From: an uncultured Gammaproteobacteria bacterium
GTDB taxonomy: Bacteria > Pseudomonadota > Gammaproteobacteria > Coxiellales > Coxiellaceae
Assembly: GCA_903870185.1 (NCBI GenBank)
Contig: CAIQCE010000308.1
Coordinates: 1 to 15,897, forward strand
DNA length: 15,897 nt
Reading direction: 5' to 3'
Part shown: positions 6,776 to 13,141 of the stretch, piece by piece
Numbering within the stretch: position 1 is the stretch's first letter
How the letters are laid out: each line of letters starts with the position of its first letter
Made by a program: the position numbers and the translations under genes
Notes under the pieces: generated by a model
Database searches by the model: none
The model's input: only the letters and a program-made list of their open reading frames with translations
What the model was told of the DNA's origin: nothing

Positions 6776-7227
6776 ATGATATTTTTACTTTCTTGCCAGG
6801 CTTTGCATGAGCCTTCTTGACTGTGGAGTTTGGATTTTACTAGTTGAGTATGAGGTAGATAGATTAATTTTTTGGTGGGATGGGCTGAATACAAAACTTT
6901 ACAATGATTTTTTTCGGATTGCAGCATCACAGTATGTTTAGCGGGGTGAAATTTTCTAGTGGTATCTGGAATGGTGTAGCTGATTTTGATGCAACCGCTT
7001 TGATTGGGCCTTATGGAATTAAAATCGGTGTTAACTTCGTAGGGAGTTCCACTGCCGTAAATAATCAGAGAATATTCTTTTGAGCTATGATTATCGATAT
7101 GAATTTCAACCGAGTTATTTTCCGTAAATGAATGAAAGGCGAACGAATTCAAACTGATGAAGTACAGTGCAACAGCCGTCAAAAGGCTAATCGGTAAGTT
7201 GCGCATGGTTAAAAATATCCGTCTCAA
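6724..7227 (-). CDS. Small exported protein of unknown function
   Basis: This 167-residue protein was not recognised. It begins with a Sec-type signal peptide: charged MRRIFLTMRN, hydrophobic core ISLLTAVALYFISL, and a likely cleavage site near SFA-FHS (about residue 30). The mature part is mostly beta-prone (SVEIHIDNHSSKEYSLIIYG) with three cysteines (near 79, 109 and 142), so one disulfide in the periplasm is possible. No lipobox is seen. The start is taken as TTG 7227 because AGGA lies six bases upstream; ATG 7206 would give a signal peptide seven residues shorter but has no ribosome site. Its 3' end overlaps rsmI by 52 bases on the opposite strand. Confidence 0.65.
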   Translation of the reverse strand: MRRIFLTMRNLPISLLTAVALYFISLNSFAFHSFTENNSVEIHIDNHSSKEYSLIIYGSGTPYEVNTDFNSIRPNQSGCIKISYTIPDTTRKFHPAKHTVMLQSEKNHCKVLYSAHPTKKLIYLPHTQLVKSKLHSQEGSCKAWQESKNIIHIELVEIAPSTISKAN

Positions 7228-7261
7228 AATCTTTCCTATTGGATATTATAACGAGATGAGT

Positions 7262-7291
7262 TTGTCAAAGCGAATGATTTCATCTTATTAT
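7262..7291 (+). promoter_or_regulatory. Candidate sigma-70 promoter of the alpha/beta hydrolase gene
   Basis: TTGTCA (7262-7267, five of six) and TATTAT (7286-7291, five of six) are separated by 18 bases. The hydrolase start codon lies 28 bases further on. The same 91-base gap also separates this gene from the divergent exported-protein gene. Confidence 0.55.
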
Positions 7292-7318
7292 ACGCATTTT
7301 TAGAAATGAGAATTACAG

Positions 7319-7990
7319 ATGTCGAATATTTTCCCCAAAGAGCCCTCTAGCTTTTGTATTGAAGGTCCGCAAGGTTTGTTGGAATTGAAAACTACTTGGA
7401 TAGAGAGTGCGCAACCATTGATAGCGGTGATTGCTCATCCGCATCCTTTGCATCAAGGTAGCATGCATAATAAAGTCGTGACAACTTTGATGCAGGCGTT
7501 TAATACATTAGGACTTTCAACTGTTCGCTTTAATTTTAGAGGGGTGGGTAAAAGTGAGGGGCATTATGGAAATGCGATTGGAGAGCTTGAGGATCTGCGA
7601 GCGGTTTTAAATTGGGTAATGGCAGCGCTCCCTACGGCTCGGATTTGGTTGGCTGGATTTTCCTTTGGCTCTTATATTGCAGCCGCTATGGCGAAAGAAT
7701 GGCCGGTTGGACAATTGGTCAGTATTGCACCTCCGGTGAATCAGCCCTATTTTAAAGATTTGCATGGTATAGAGGCGCCTTGGTTAGTGGTGCAGGGTGA
7801 GAAGGATGAGATCATTGATCCTGAAGCCGTTTGGGAATGGGCGGCTTGTCCTCCTGCGCCGTTGAAATTGATTCGTTTGCCAGGGATTGGGCATTTTTTT
7901 CATGGATATTTGACTGAATTACGGGAGTTGTTGGTGAAGGAATTGAGCTCAAATCCAGACCTATTGGTAGGTAAAGCCGCTTCTAATTGA
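7319..7990 (+). CDS. Alpha/beta hydrolase, COG2945-like
   Basis: This is a cytosolic 223-residue protein with an alpha/beta-hydrolase core and no lid insertion. The catalytic triad is visible: Ser115 in the nucleophile elbow GFSFG (113-117), Asp163 in VVQGEKDEIID, and His192 in LPGIGHFFHG. The HPHPLHQGSMHNKVV segment (40-54) and RFNFRGVGKSEG (70-81) are typical of the small COG2945 group of uncharacterised hydrolases, which probably act on esters or thioesters. The substrate is unknown. ATG 7319 has GAGAA about eight bases upstream. The stop codon overlaps the Fur box that controls the feo genes, so this gene is probably transcribed separately from them. Confidence 0.85.
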   Translation: MSNIFPKEPSSFCIEGPQGLLELKTTWIESAQPLIAVIAHPHPLHQGSMHNKVVTTLMQAFNTLGLSTVRFNFRGVGKSEGHYGNAIGELEDLRAVLNWVMAALPTARIWLAGFSFGSYIAAAMAKEWPVGQLVSIAPPVNQPYFKDLHGIEAPWLVVQGEKDEIIDPEAVWEWAACPPAPLKLIRLPGIGHFFHGYLTELRELLVKELSSNPDLLVGKAASN

Positions 7991-8002
7991 AAATCATTCT
8001 CA
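7988..8002 (+). promoter_or_regulatory. Fur box upstream of feoABC
   Basis: TGAAAAT-C-ATTCTCA matches the 7-1-7 Fur motif (TGATAAT, any base, ATTATCA) at 12 of 14 defined positions. The longer window 7983-8001 matches 13 of 19 positions of the classic GATAATGATAATCATTATC. It overlaps the TGA stop of the hydrolase gene and lies just upstream of a weak promoter-like pair (TTGCGG near 8009 and CATAAT at 8030). Repression of feo by iron-loaded Fur is established in related bacteria and is inferred here. Confidence 0.75.
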
Positions 8003-8029
8003 TTTGGCTTGCGGCTTGTGCAAAATTTG

Positions 8030-8035
8030 CATAAT
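8030..8035 (+). promoter_or_regulatory. Weak -10 candidate of the feo promoter
   Basis: CATAAT matches five of six consensus positions; the only -35 partner is TTGCGG (8009-8014) at a short 15-base spacing. The Fur box ends seven bases before that hexamer. A transcript from here would carry REP copy 3 in its leader of about 95 bases. Confidence 0.35.
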
Positions 8036-8057
8036 CTAGGGTTTAAAGAATGAGATT

Positions 8058-8090
8058 GTTGGGCCGCGCTGCGCTTGGCACCAACCTACA
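8058..8090 (-). repeat. REP-type palindromic repeat, copy 3, in the feo leader
   Basis: On the minus strand this reads TGTAGGTTGGTGCCAAGC, CA centre, then GCGCGGCCCAAC; it is a full-consensus copy. It sits between the Fur box/promoter region and the feoA start, so it would be transcribed as a hairpin in the 5' leader. Confidence 0.85.
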
Positions 8091-8134
8091 CCATTGGATA
8101 GTTTGGCGGGTGAATAGGGAAAAAGGGTAAGCAT

Positions 8135-8368
8135 ATGACCACAATGGCTGAACTAAAGCCTGGCGACACTGCCAAAATTCTTGGGTTTGAATCCGGTGAT
8201 AGAGCTTATCGTCAACGGTTATTGGCGATGGGATTGACACCCAACACTACAATCAAAGTGATTCGAAAGGCGCCTCTTGGGGATCCTATACAAATTGAGG
8301 TAAGAAACTTTCAATTAAGTTTAAGATCTGATGAGGCCAGACTCCTTAAGATCGAACGGATGGATTAG
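8135..8368 (+). CDS. feoA: Ferrous iron transport protein FeoA
   Basis: This 77-residue protein is a small SH3-like beta-barrel. FeoA is a cytosolic partner needed for FeoB-dependent Fe(II) uptake, probably acting on the FeoB G domain or pore. Diagnostic segments are LKPGDTAKILGF (residues 7-18), YRQRLLAMGLTPNTTIKVIRKAPLGDP (25-51) and the terminal SLRSDEARLLKIE. Length is normal for the family. ATG 8135 has AAGGG about nine bases upstream. The feoB start lies six bases beyond the stop. Confidence 0.95.
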   Translation: MTTMAELKPGDTAKILGFESGDRAYRQRLLAMGLTPNTTIKVIRKAPLGDPIQIEVRNFQLSLRSDEARLLKIERMD

Positions 8369-8373
8369 GTGAG

Positions 8374-10635
8374 ATGAAAAAAGCAACCATTGTCTTAGCC
8401 GGTAATCCCAATTGTGGGAAAACAGCTTTGTTTAATGCTTTAACAGGCAGCCGGCAACGTATTGGTAATTGGCCAGGTGTGACGGTTGAGCGAAAACAAG
8501 GTGTATTTAAGGAAGATGGATTTGAAGTGACGGTGGTTGATCTACCGGGCACTTATAGCTTAAATGTGCCTTCACTGGAATCGGCTGTTGATGAACAAAT
8601 TGCTTCTGAGTATTTGTTGAGCCAAGAGGCCGAATTAATTGTGAATGTGGTGGATGCGAGCAATTTGATTCGGCATCTTTATCTCAGTTTGCAAATTTTA
8701 GAAATGCAAAAGCCGATGATTATTGCCGTCAATATGATGGATGTAGCGCATCGTCGAGGACTCGAGCTCAATTTAAATTTACTCAGTGAAATCCTTCGAT
8801 GTCCCGTAGTACCTCTGGTCGTGACCAAAGGCCTTGGGCTTTCTAATCTTAAAGAATCGATTATTAATCAGTTAAAATATCCAACTCCAACTCACTGGAG
8901 TATGCCGATGAAAGAATCTTTGCATCAGGCCGTGGAACTTTTGAAAATTGAATTAGAAACTTCGGGTTATCAGCCAAGCGAGTGGCTGGCGCTGCGTTTG
9001 CTTGAAAACGATGTTTTAGTTTCAGAAAAAGTTTCTGACTCTATTAAAGCATTGGCTCAGCAACAGATGGATTTGATTGAAAAAAATATGGATGAAGAAA
9101 GTGATATTTTAATCGCAGATGCTCGCTATACTTTCATCAATCAGGTATTAGAACAGGTAGTGACTCAAAGATCTGAAAAGCGTCGATCGATGACCCAACA
9201 TATCGATAAAATTATTCTTAATCGTATATTAGGTATTCCGATTTTTCTTTTAGTCATGTACAGCATGTTTTTCTTTTCCATTAAAATGGGTGGGATTTTC
9301 CAGGATTTTTTTGATTTAGGCAGTGAAGCCATTTTTGTGAAAGGTTTGGGCCATGTGTTAGCGCATTGGCATTTTTCGGATTGGTTTGTCGCTTTAGCAT
9401 CGGAAGGTGTGGGGCGAGGCATTAACACCGTTGTCAGTTTTATTCCAGTCATTGGTTCGATGTTTTTGTTTCTCGCTTTTTTAGAGGACTCGGGTTATAT
9501 GGCACGAGCCGCTTTTGTTATGGATCGCTTAATGCAAACAGTGGGGCTTCCGGGGCGAGCTTTTGTGCCGATGATTATTGGTTTTGGTTGTAATGTTCCC
9601 GCTGTCATGGCGGCTCGAACTTTAGGTTCAGCTCGAGATCGTGTGTTGACAGTAATGATGATGCCTTTTATGTCGTGTGGTGCCAGGCTCGCTATTTTTG
9701 CTGTTTTCGCGAGTGCTTTCTTTCACAATGGCGGTCAGAATATTATTTTCTTTTTATATTTGATCGGCATTGTGGTTGCTATATTGACGGGATTGGTTTT
9801 ACGTAAAACGGTGTTGAGTGGCGAGCCTGCAACATTGATTATGGAATTGCCTTCTTATCATTGGCCTAAATTCAGTTCAATTTGTAAACATGCTTGGCAT
9901 CGTCTCAATAGTTTTCTGACAAGAGCGACGCAAGTCATTATTCCCGTTTGTATTCTCATTGGTCTTTTGAATTCAATTACGGTTGAAGGGAAGTGGGTTG
10001 AACGTGATTCCACTCATCCTACTTATCTTGCTAAATTGGGCCAATCTCTCACTCCCCTTTTCAAGCCGATGGGACTTCGAGATGATAATTGGCCCGCGAC
10101 TGTAGGACTCATCACAGGTGTATTGGCGAAAGAAGTGGTGATAGGAACCTTGAATACTTTGTATAGTCAGATGGATGATTTGGGTGAGAAAATGAGGCCG
10201 AAATTAGACTGGCGGAAGGATTTTTCAGAAGCCTTTTATTCGATTCCTCAGAATTTTCGTTCTTTGGGATCGAGCCTTAGAAATCCCATTCAAGCCGCTG
10301 CAGATTCTCAAGGAGTTGATCATACAGTTTATGGATTGATGGTTGGAAAATTCGATGGCAGAGTCGGAGCTTTTGCTTATTTATTATTAGTCTTATTGTA
10401 TTTCCCTTGTGTCTCAACGGTAGCGGCGATGCGTAAAGAGGTGGGTAACGGGTGGGCAGCTTTTTCCATGTGTTGGAGCACTGGGCTGGCTTATGCTTTA
10501 TCGGTGATGGTCTATCAAGCCTTGAGGTTTTTTGTGCATCCTTATTCTTCCACTCTTTGGATTTTGTTAATGACGCTTGTGCTTTCAGGTGTAATTTTAT
10601 TTTTGAAAAACTACGCAACTCGTTCATCCGATTGA
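8374..10635 (+). CDS. feoB: Ferrous iron transporter FeoB
   Basis: This 753-residue protein is the G-protein-coupled Fe(II) permease of the inner membrane. The N-terminal GTPase domain shows G1 GNPNCGKT (10-17), G2 with NWPGVTVE (32-39), G3 DLPG (56-59) and G4 NMMD (120-123). After a helical spacer the membrane domain begins near residue 285, with the gate repeats LEDSGYMARAAFVMDRLM and GFGCNVPAVMAART, and later LAKEVVIGTLNTLY and SCGARLAIFAVFA. The Cys in GFGCNVP and in SCGARL are family-conserved. Length compares with 773 in E. coli and no break is seen. It forms one operon with feoA and feoC. Confidence 0.97.
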   Translation: MKKATIVLAGNPNCGKTALFNALTGSRQRIGNWPGVTVERKQGVFKEDGFEVTVVDLPGTYSLNVPSLESAVDEQIASEYLLSQEAELIVNVVDASNLIRHLYLSLQILEMQKPMIIAVNMMDVAHRRGLELNLNLLSEILRCPVVPLVVTKGLGLSNLKESIINQLKYPTPTHWSMPMKESLHQAVELLKIELETSGYQPSEWLALRLLENDVLVSEKVSDSIKALAQQQMDLIEKNMDEESDILIADARYTFINQVLEQVVTQRSEKRRSMTQHIDKIILNRILGIPIFLLVMYSMFFFSIKMGGIFQDFFDLGSEAIFVKGLGHVLAHWHFSDWFVALASEGVGRGINTVVSFIPVIGSMFLFLAFLEDSGYMARAAFVMDRLMQTVGLPGRAFVPMIIGFGCNVPAVMAARTLGSARDRVLTVMMMPFMSCGARLAIFAVFASAFFHNGGQNIIFFLYLIGIVVAILTGLVLRKTVLSGEPATLIMELPSYHWPKFSSICKHAWHRLNSFLTRATQVIIPVCILIGLLNSITVEGKWVERDSTHPTYLAKLGQSLTPLFKPMGLRDDNWPATVGLITGVLAKEVVIGTLNTLYSQMDDLGEKMRPKLDWRKDFSEAFYSIPQNFRSLGSSLRNPIQAAADSQGVDHTVYGLMVGKFDGRVGAFAYLLLVLLYFPCVSTVAAMRKEVGNGWAAFSMCWSTGLAYALSVMVYQALRFFVHPYSSTLWILLMTLVLSGVILFLKNYATRSSD

Positions 10636-10648
10636 TGGAGTTTGAAAT

Positions 10649-10867
10649 ATGTTGTTAGCAGCCAAGATGTTTATGAGGGAGAAAAAAACCGCCAACCTAA
10701 AGGAAATTGCGGCTCATTTGCATTTGGATGAGGAGAGTACTCGTTTGCTTTTGGAGCATTGGGTGCGGAAGGGGAAGTTGATTCCTTTGCCACCTCCCGC
10801 AGGTTGTGGGACTCGGTGTCAGCAGTGTCGGCCGGAGGTTGCGCAGGTTTATCGGTGGCATGAGTAG
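10649..10867 (+). CDS. feoC: FeoC-like small winged-helix protein
   Basis: This 72-residue product lies 13 bases after feoB with GGAG about eight bases ahead of its ATG. Residues 13-48 fit a small winged-helix fold (ANLKEIAAHLHLDEESTRLLLEHWVRKGKL). A cysteine cluster C53-x3-C57-x2-C60 follows, as in FeoC proteins, where such cysteines bind an iron-sulfur cluster. FeoC is thought to stabilise or regulate FeoB in response to iron or oxygen. Only three cysteines are present, so a fourth ligand would have to come from elsewhere (His71 is possible). Confidence 0.85.
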   Translation: MLLAAKMFMREKKTANLKEIAAHLHLDEESTRLLLEHWVRKGKLIPLPPPAGCGTRCQQCRPEVAQVYRWHE

Positions 10868-10883
10868 GGGGCAATTAAATTGC

Positions 10884-10925
10884 GTAGGTTGGTGCCAAGC
10901 ATGCATAGCATGCGCGGCCCAACAA
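10884..10925 (+). repeat. REP-type palindromic repeat, copy 4, with enlarged centre
   Basis: Left arm GTAGGTTGGTGCCAAGC and right arm GCGCGGCCCAACAA are of consensus type, but the centre is longer than in the other copies. It contains GCATGC-ATA-GCATGC (10899-10913), so the hairpin tip is extended rather than opened. It lies 17 bases after feoC. Confidence 0.85.
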
Positions 10926-10962
10926 CCCCGCTCTTTTAATGCTGAGTGAATATGTTGATTTA

Positions 10963-10994
10963 TTGGGCCGCGCTACGCTTGGCACCAACCTACA
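10963..10994 (-). repeat. REP-type palindromic repeat, copy 5
   Basis: On the minus strand this reads TGTAGGTTGGTGCCAAGC, GTA centre, then GCGCGGCCCAA. It is inverted relative to copy 4, with 37 bases between them, so the two could also pair with each other in one long stem. Confidence 0.85.
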
Positions 10995-11069
10995 TTTTAG
11001 ATGGTTCCGGCATCACCAAACTACCTATTGTGTGAGTTTCAAGTTAGAATAACAGAGGAATTTTAAGCC

Positions 11070-11084
11070 ATGGACGTATTATGA
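11070..11084 (+). other. Four-codon open frame (MDVL, stop) overlapping the next start codon
   Basis: ATG GAC GTA TTA TGA runs from 11070 to 11084. Its stop overlaps the ATG at 11081 as ATGA. The only good ribosome site, AGAGGAA (11054-11060), is nearer to this ATG than to 11081, where it would be 20 bases away. It may be a coupling leader, or the real initiation of the next gene may be otherwise; it could also be chance. Confidence 0.3.
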
Positions 11085-11809
11085 CAGACTCTAATCAAGA
11101 TCAAGATATTGCATCTGAGGAAGTTATTCCTCAAGAGGCAGAACAATCAGACACTTCACCTGAGCTTTCTATTGTGCAGCCTGCTGAGGAAAGCCCTCAA
11201 GCGGAAACCTCTCTATCTGAAATTCAGGCTCAGGCGAGTAAATTGGGTATTAAGATCGAGCACCTTTTAGCGCTGCCGATGACTCATGAGGATATTTTAT
11301 ATCTCTTAGAGCAATGCCCTTATTTGCAGATCGTTAATACGGGTCCTGGGGAAATGAATTCACATCCCAACTTTATAAAGGCTCAGTCGGGCTGGACTAT
11401 TTTTGATTATGGGAATGCGATGACTGTTTCACCCGGTGCTTCATTCCTAGCAGAGACTATCGAGGATCCTCTTTTTCTAAGAGGCTTGGGAACTCGCTCT
11501 TCTGCAAACGGTGAGGATGTAGATGATGAGACAGGCAGTGGAGGTTTTGGAACCATCGTGAAGCAGTGTGTAGATACCTCTGCTGAGATGATTTACATTG
11601 CGATTCAGCGGGGTTGGCAGGGTGTTTCAATCGTTGAGGGCCATCGACGGATGCAGTGGGCGGCCTGGGTGATGGCGGGGGATCATGAGTTTGATCTTCA
11701 GGGGTTTACTGCGACAGATGCAGAAGTAGAGAAGCGTAAGCGGTTGCGCCGTACTCGTGCCGAAATCGATCAGTTATCGAATGAAATTAAGAAAGGATTT
11801 AATACGTAA
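11081..11809 (+). CDS. Acidic-tailed protein with an LPD7-like domain
   Basis: This 242-residue cytosolic protein has residues 1-50 rich in Glu, Gln and Ser and probably disordered. A helical piece (LSEIQAQASKLGIKIEHLL, 45-63) follows. From about 105 the chain resembles large polyvalent protein-associated domain 7 (LPD7): GWTIFDYGNAMTV (104-116), YIAIQRGWQGVSIVEGHRRM (172-191), WAAWVMAG (193-200) and DLQGFTATDAE (205-215). An acidic Gly/Ser loop (138-157) is inserted between the strands. The end is a charged coiled-coil-like helix (216-239). LPD7 is best known from relaxases and other mobile-element proteins; here it stands without relaxase motifs. Function is unknown. The start is uncertain because of the four-codon frame at 11070 and the distant AGAGGAA. 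Confidence 0.65.
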   Translation: MTDSNQDQDIASEEVIPQEAEQSDTSPELSIVQPAEESPQAETSLSEIQAQASKLGIKIEHLLALPMTHEDILYLLEQCPYLQIVNTGPGEMNSHPNFIKAQSGWTIFDYGNAMTVSPGASFLAETIEDPLFLRGLGTRSSANGEDVDDETGSGGFGTIVKQCVDTSAEMIYIAIQRGWQGVSIVEGHRRMQWAAWVMAGDHEFDLQGFTATDAEVEKRKRLRRTRAEIDQLSNEIKKGFNT

Positions 11810-11818
11810 TTATATTGA

Positions 11819-11852
11819 TTGGTGGGCACGCTAACGCTTTGCCCGCCCTACA
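11819..11852. repeat. Palindromic repeat of a related family
   Basis: Read on the plus strand, GGTGGGCACGC, a TAA centre and GCTTTGCCCGCCCTACA form an imperfect hairpin. It shares the outer TAC/TACA end and GCG-NNN-CGC middle with the other repeats but has different arms (GTAGGGCGGGC instead of GTAGGTTGGTG). It lies just after the LPD7-like gene. Confidence 0.6.
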
Positions 11853-11869
11853 TTTTATAGGCAATAAAA

Positions 11870-11897
11870 AAGCCGATTCTATTGCTAGAATCGGCTT
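11870..11897 (-). terminator. Strong intrinsic terminator of the HU-like gene, possibly bidirectional
   Basis: AAGCCGATTCTA (11870-11881) and TAGAATCGGCTT (11886-11897) form a perfect 12-base-pair stem with a four-base loop. On the minus strand the stem is followed by TTTTTTATT, the classic pattern, and lies 24 bases past the end of the HU-like gene. On the plus strand CTTTGT follows, so it may also stop transcripts from the LPD7-like gene. Confidence 0.9.
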
Positions 11898-11921
11898 CTT
11901 TGTAAAATCCCTTGTTAGGGA

Positions 11922-12368
11922 TTAAACCATTTCTTTAAGCTTCTTCAATGGACGAACTTTAACAACATTTCTAGCAGGTTTTGCTTTGAAAGTGGTTGGT
12001 TCACCTGTGAATGGATTAACACCTTTTCGAGCTTTAGTAGCAGGTTTTCGAACGACTTTACATTTCATTAGACCAGGTAGAGTAAATTCACCAGCCCCAC
12101 CTTTTTTAAGATGGCATTCAACTAAATGGCTGAGCTCATCAAAAACAGATGAAACCTGTTTTTTGGAAACATCAGCATGCTCGGCAATATAGGTCATGAT
12201 TTGTGATTTGTTCATTGCTTTGCTAGCAACGCTGATGCGTTTAGCAACAGGTTGTTTAGCAACTGCTTTGACCTTTTTCTTAGGAGCTGCTACTTTTTTA
12301 GCAACAGGCTTCTTTTTAGCCACTACAGTTTTTTTAGCTTTTTTAGCAGGTGCTTTCTTGCTTGCCAT
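11922..12368 (-). CDS. HU-family DNA-binding protein with histone-H1-like Lys/Ala tail
   Basis: At 148 residues, this is a two-part nucleoid protein. Residues 1-50 consist almost only of Lys, Ala, Val and Pro in repeats such as AKKAKKTVVAKKKPVAKK, like eukaryotic histone H1 tails. Residues 52-148 form an HU/IHF fold: MNKSQIMTYIAEHADVSKKQ helices, then GEFTLPGLMKCKVV, and GVNPFTGEPTTFKAKPARNV, which contains the NPxTG element at the tip of the DNA-binding arm. Ordinary HU is about 90 residues. It should bind and bend DNA non-specifically, with the tail adding electrostatic compaction. ATG 12368 has GAGGG about nine bases upstream; the gene stands alone and ends at a strong terminator. Similar fusions occur in several proteobacteria. 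Confidence 0.9.
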   Translation of the reverse strand: MASKKAPAKKAKKTVVAKKKPVAKKVAAPKKKVKAVAKQPVAKRISVASKAMNKSQIMTYIAEHADVSKKQVSSVFDELSHLVECHLKKGGAGEFTLPGLMKCKVVRKPATKARKGVNPFTGEPTTFKAKPARNVVKVRPLKKLKEMV

Positions 12369-12533
12369 TGTAATAATCCCTCTTACGGTTGTTAGTATTG
12401 AAAAAACGGCTCCTTGTTAAGACAAACTTGAAACCGAAATAACCCAATAAAAATAGCATAAATTGAGAAAAATTCACATTTTTTCTTAAGATTTCTTCAG
12501 AAAATAAGGGTTTTTTAAGGTTTTTTTCACATT

Positions 12534-12600
12534 TTTTAGCCGAATTGCCTCTAATCTGCCCTTTTAGGTTGATTTGGGGTCAAAAAGGGCAGGGCTAAAA
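12534..12600. repeat. Two-part inverted repeat upstream of the rplM promoter
   Basis: CTGCCCTTTT (12556-12565) pairs perfectly with AAAAGGGCAG (12583-12592) around a 17-base loop. Directly outside on the right, GGCTAAAA (12593-12600) pairs with TTTTAGCC (12535-12542) on the left, where 13 bases bulge out. Together this gives 18 base pairs. It lies 26 bases before the rplM -35 candidate, so it is either an upstream control site or, if the real promoter is further left, part of the rplM leader RNA. Confidence 0.6.
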
Positions 12601-12625
12601 ACTCAAAAAAGATTGATAAGGATAC

Positions 12626-12654
12626 TTGTCTATTCTTTAGAGCTGCTGTAAGAT
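12626..12654 (+). promoter_or_regulatory. Candidate rplM-rpsI promoter
   Basis: TTGTCT (12626-12631, four of six) and TAAGAT (12649-12654, four of six) are separated by 17 bases. The rplM start follows 42 bases later. An alternative pair is TTGATA at 12613 with TTTAGA 17 bases on, which is weaker at the -10. Confidence 0.45.
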
Positions 12655-12696
12655 TCACTCCCTTTTCACCTATCATTTTTAGAGAGTCTGTTTTCT

Positions 12697-13131
12697 ATGG
12701 CTACATACATGGCAAATGAAGCGACTGTGAACCCACAGTGGCACACAGTGGATGCTCAAGGCAAAACCTTGGGTCGGTTAGCGAGCGTGATCGCCTCTTA
12801 TCTTCGAGGCAAGCATAAGGCTGAATATACGCCTCATGCGGATGCAGGAGATTATATGATAGTGATCAATGTCGCTGGGATAAAAGTTACTGGCAATAAG
12901 GCAGAAAAGCCTTATTATCGCCACACAGGTTATATGGGCGGAATCAAGATGAGAACTTTTGATGAGCTTCAGGCGGAAGCCCCTGAGAAGATTCTTGAAT
13001 TGGCGGTGAAGGGTATGATGCCTCGTGGTCCTTTGGGACGTAAAATGCTTTCTAAATTGAAAGTATATGCGGGTGCAGAACATCCCCATCAAGCACAGAA
13101 TCCTACCCCATTAGATATTACAGAAGCATAG
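12697..13131 (+). CDS. rplM: 50S ribosomal protein L13
   Basis: This protein has 144 residues, against 142 in E. coli. L13 is an early assembly protein of the large subunit. Conserved segments run throughout: GKTLGRLAS (22-30), LRGKHKAEYTPHADAGDY (36-53), VTGNKAEKPYYRHTGYMGGIK (64-84), AVKGMMPRGPLGRKM (103-117) and LKVYAGAEHPHQAQNP (121-136). ATG 12697 has an AGAGAG site upstream; ATG 12709 is an in-frame alternative that would trim four residues. rpsI follows 10 bases later with GAGG as its ribosome site, the standard two-gene operon. Confidence 0.97.
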   Translation: MATYMANEATVNPQWHTVDAQGKTLGRLASVIASYLRGKHKAEYTPHADAGDYMIVINVAGIKVTGNKAEKPYYRHTGYMGGIKMRTFDELQAEAPEKILELAVKGMMPRGPLGRKMLSKLKVYAGAEHPHQAQNPTPLDITEA

Positions 13132-13141
13132 AGGTTTAGAT

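Larger units (their letters stand above)
12369..12696. other. 328-base intergenic region between divergent HU-like and rplM genes
   Basis: No gene is seen. The region is rich in T-runs and holds two copies of TTCACATTTTTT (12473-12484 and 12526-12537), a large inverted repeat at 12534-12600 and the rplM promoter candidate at 12626-12654. No clear promoter pair for the HU-like gene could be chosen on the minus strand. Confidence 0.6.

Noticed and set aside
10277..10627. Minus-strand open frame over the 3' end of feoB
   Set aside because: Antisense shadow of an intact, conserved FeoB C-terminus with no start signals or known family.
12196..12420. Plus-strand open frame opposite the HU-like gene, rich in Leu, Ala and Phe
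   Set aside because: It is the complement of the Lys/Ala tail codons; the HU domain on the other strand is unmistakable.
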